Positions 61,590-64,000 of a stretch of DNA of 64,000 bases are shown piece after piece; position 1 is the first letter of the stretch; every line of letters begins with the position of its first letter. The notes beneath the pieces were generated by a model, which was given only the letters and a program-made list of their open reading frames with translations, was not told where the DNA came from and did not search any database. This stretch comes from Betaproteobacteria bacterium (GTDB lineage Bacteria > Pseudomonadota > Gammaproteobacteria > Burkholderiales > Casimicrobiaceae). The stretch is taken from NCBI GenBank assembly GCA_016720425.1, contig JADKKQ010000003.1:496001-560000 (forward strand). Direction: 5' to 3'. Both the position numbers and the translations under genes were made by a program.

Positions 61590-64000
<2,411 letters not shown>

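Overview
The window is a gene-dense, very GC-rich stretch of a bacterial chromosome, most likely from a betaproteobacterium of Burkholderiales or Rhodocyclales type. This is inferred from the gene families (several TRAP transporters, GlcDEF, NapDAGHB, a BepA-like M48 protease beside moaC) and from the base composition. There is no rRNA, tRNA, CRISPR array, prophage or intact insertion sequence. No gap between genes exceeds about 270 bases, and many neighbours overlap by ATGA, GTGA or TTGA.

Layout. 1-686: pirin, cut only at its last codons. 903-7658: hexuronate operon on the minus strand, gntR (frameshifted)-dctP-dctQ-dctM-uxuB-like-uxaC, with a FadR-type palindrome abutting its likely promoter. 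7693-13619: signalling and envelope cluster comprising a class III cyclase fused to an FHA domain, a transmembrane Ser/Thr kinase with a periplasmic sensor and C-terminal HAMP, a LysM polysaccharide deacetylase lipoprotein, a TPR lipoprotein and a LysM/TPR lipoprotein. 13765-15925: moaC divergent from an M48 protease. 15987-22379: MacA-MacB type efflux genes followed by a LuxR-type regulator and a hybrid histidine kinase. 22270-25139: Spy/CpxP-like protein divergent from an OmpR/EnvZ-type pair (regulator frameshifted), an arrangement like cpxP/cpxRA. 25154-32807: minus-strand operon glcD-second FAD oxidase-GST-glcE-glcF-GNAT-ispD-ispF. 33035-37210: TRAP transporter and CoA-transferase. 37229-38572: PAS-GGDEF-hemerythrin protein. 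38597-44133: napDAGHB behind a good FNR-type promoter. 44174-48056: SDR, aldehyde dehydrogenase and an ABC solute-binding protein. 48299-54580: a Tyr/Pro-rich exported protein, a frameshifted PQQ-type sugar dehydrogenase, argE-like, AstE/aspartoacylase-like, a winged-helix/TPR protein and a small unknown. 54610-64000: orphan TRAP binding protein, ComEC, tricorn-type S41 protease and most of alaS.

The most unusual features are these. (1) A dispersed repeat of about 62 bases occurs four times (35941, 51326, 51389, 54067), always exactly where a gene starts. It carries a ribosome binding site and three copies lead straight into the start codon; a tandem pair encodes a 41-residue frame overlapping both flanking genes, and one copy encodes the N-terminus of a CoA-transferase. 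(2) The kinase/FHA-cyclase/LysM-lipoprotein cluster looks like an uncharacterised envelope-sensing system. (3) A MacA homologue carries a Spy-like helical insert. (4) An oxygen-sensing diguanylate cyclase sits beside the nap operon. Three separate genes carry single-base frameshifts, so indel errors in the assembly must be excluded before calling them pseudogenes.
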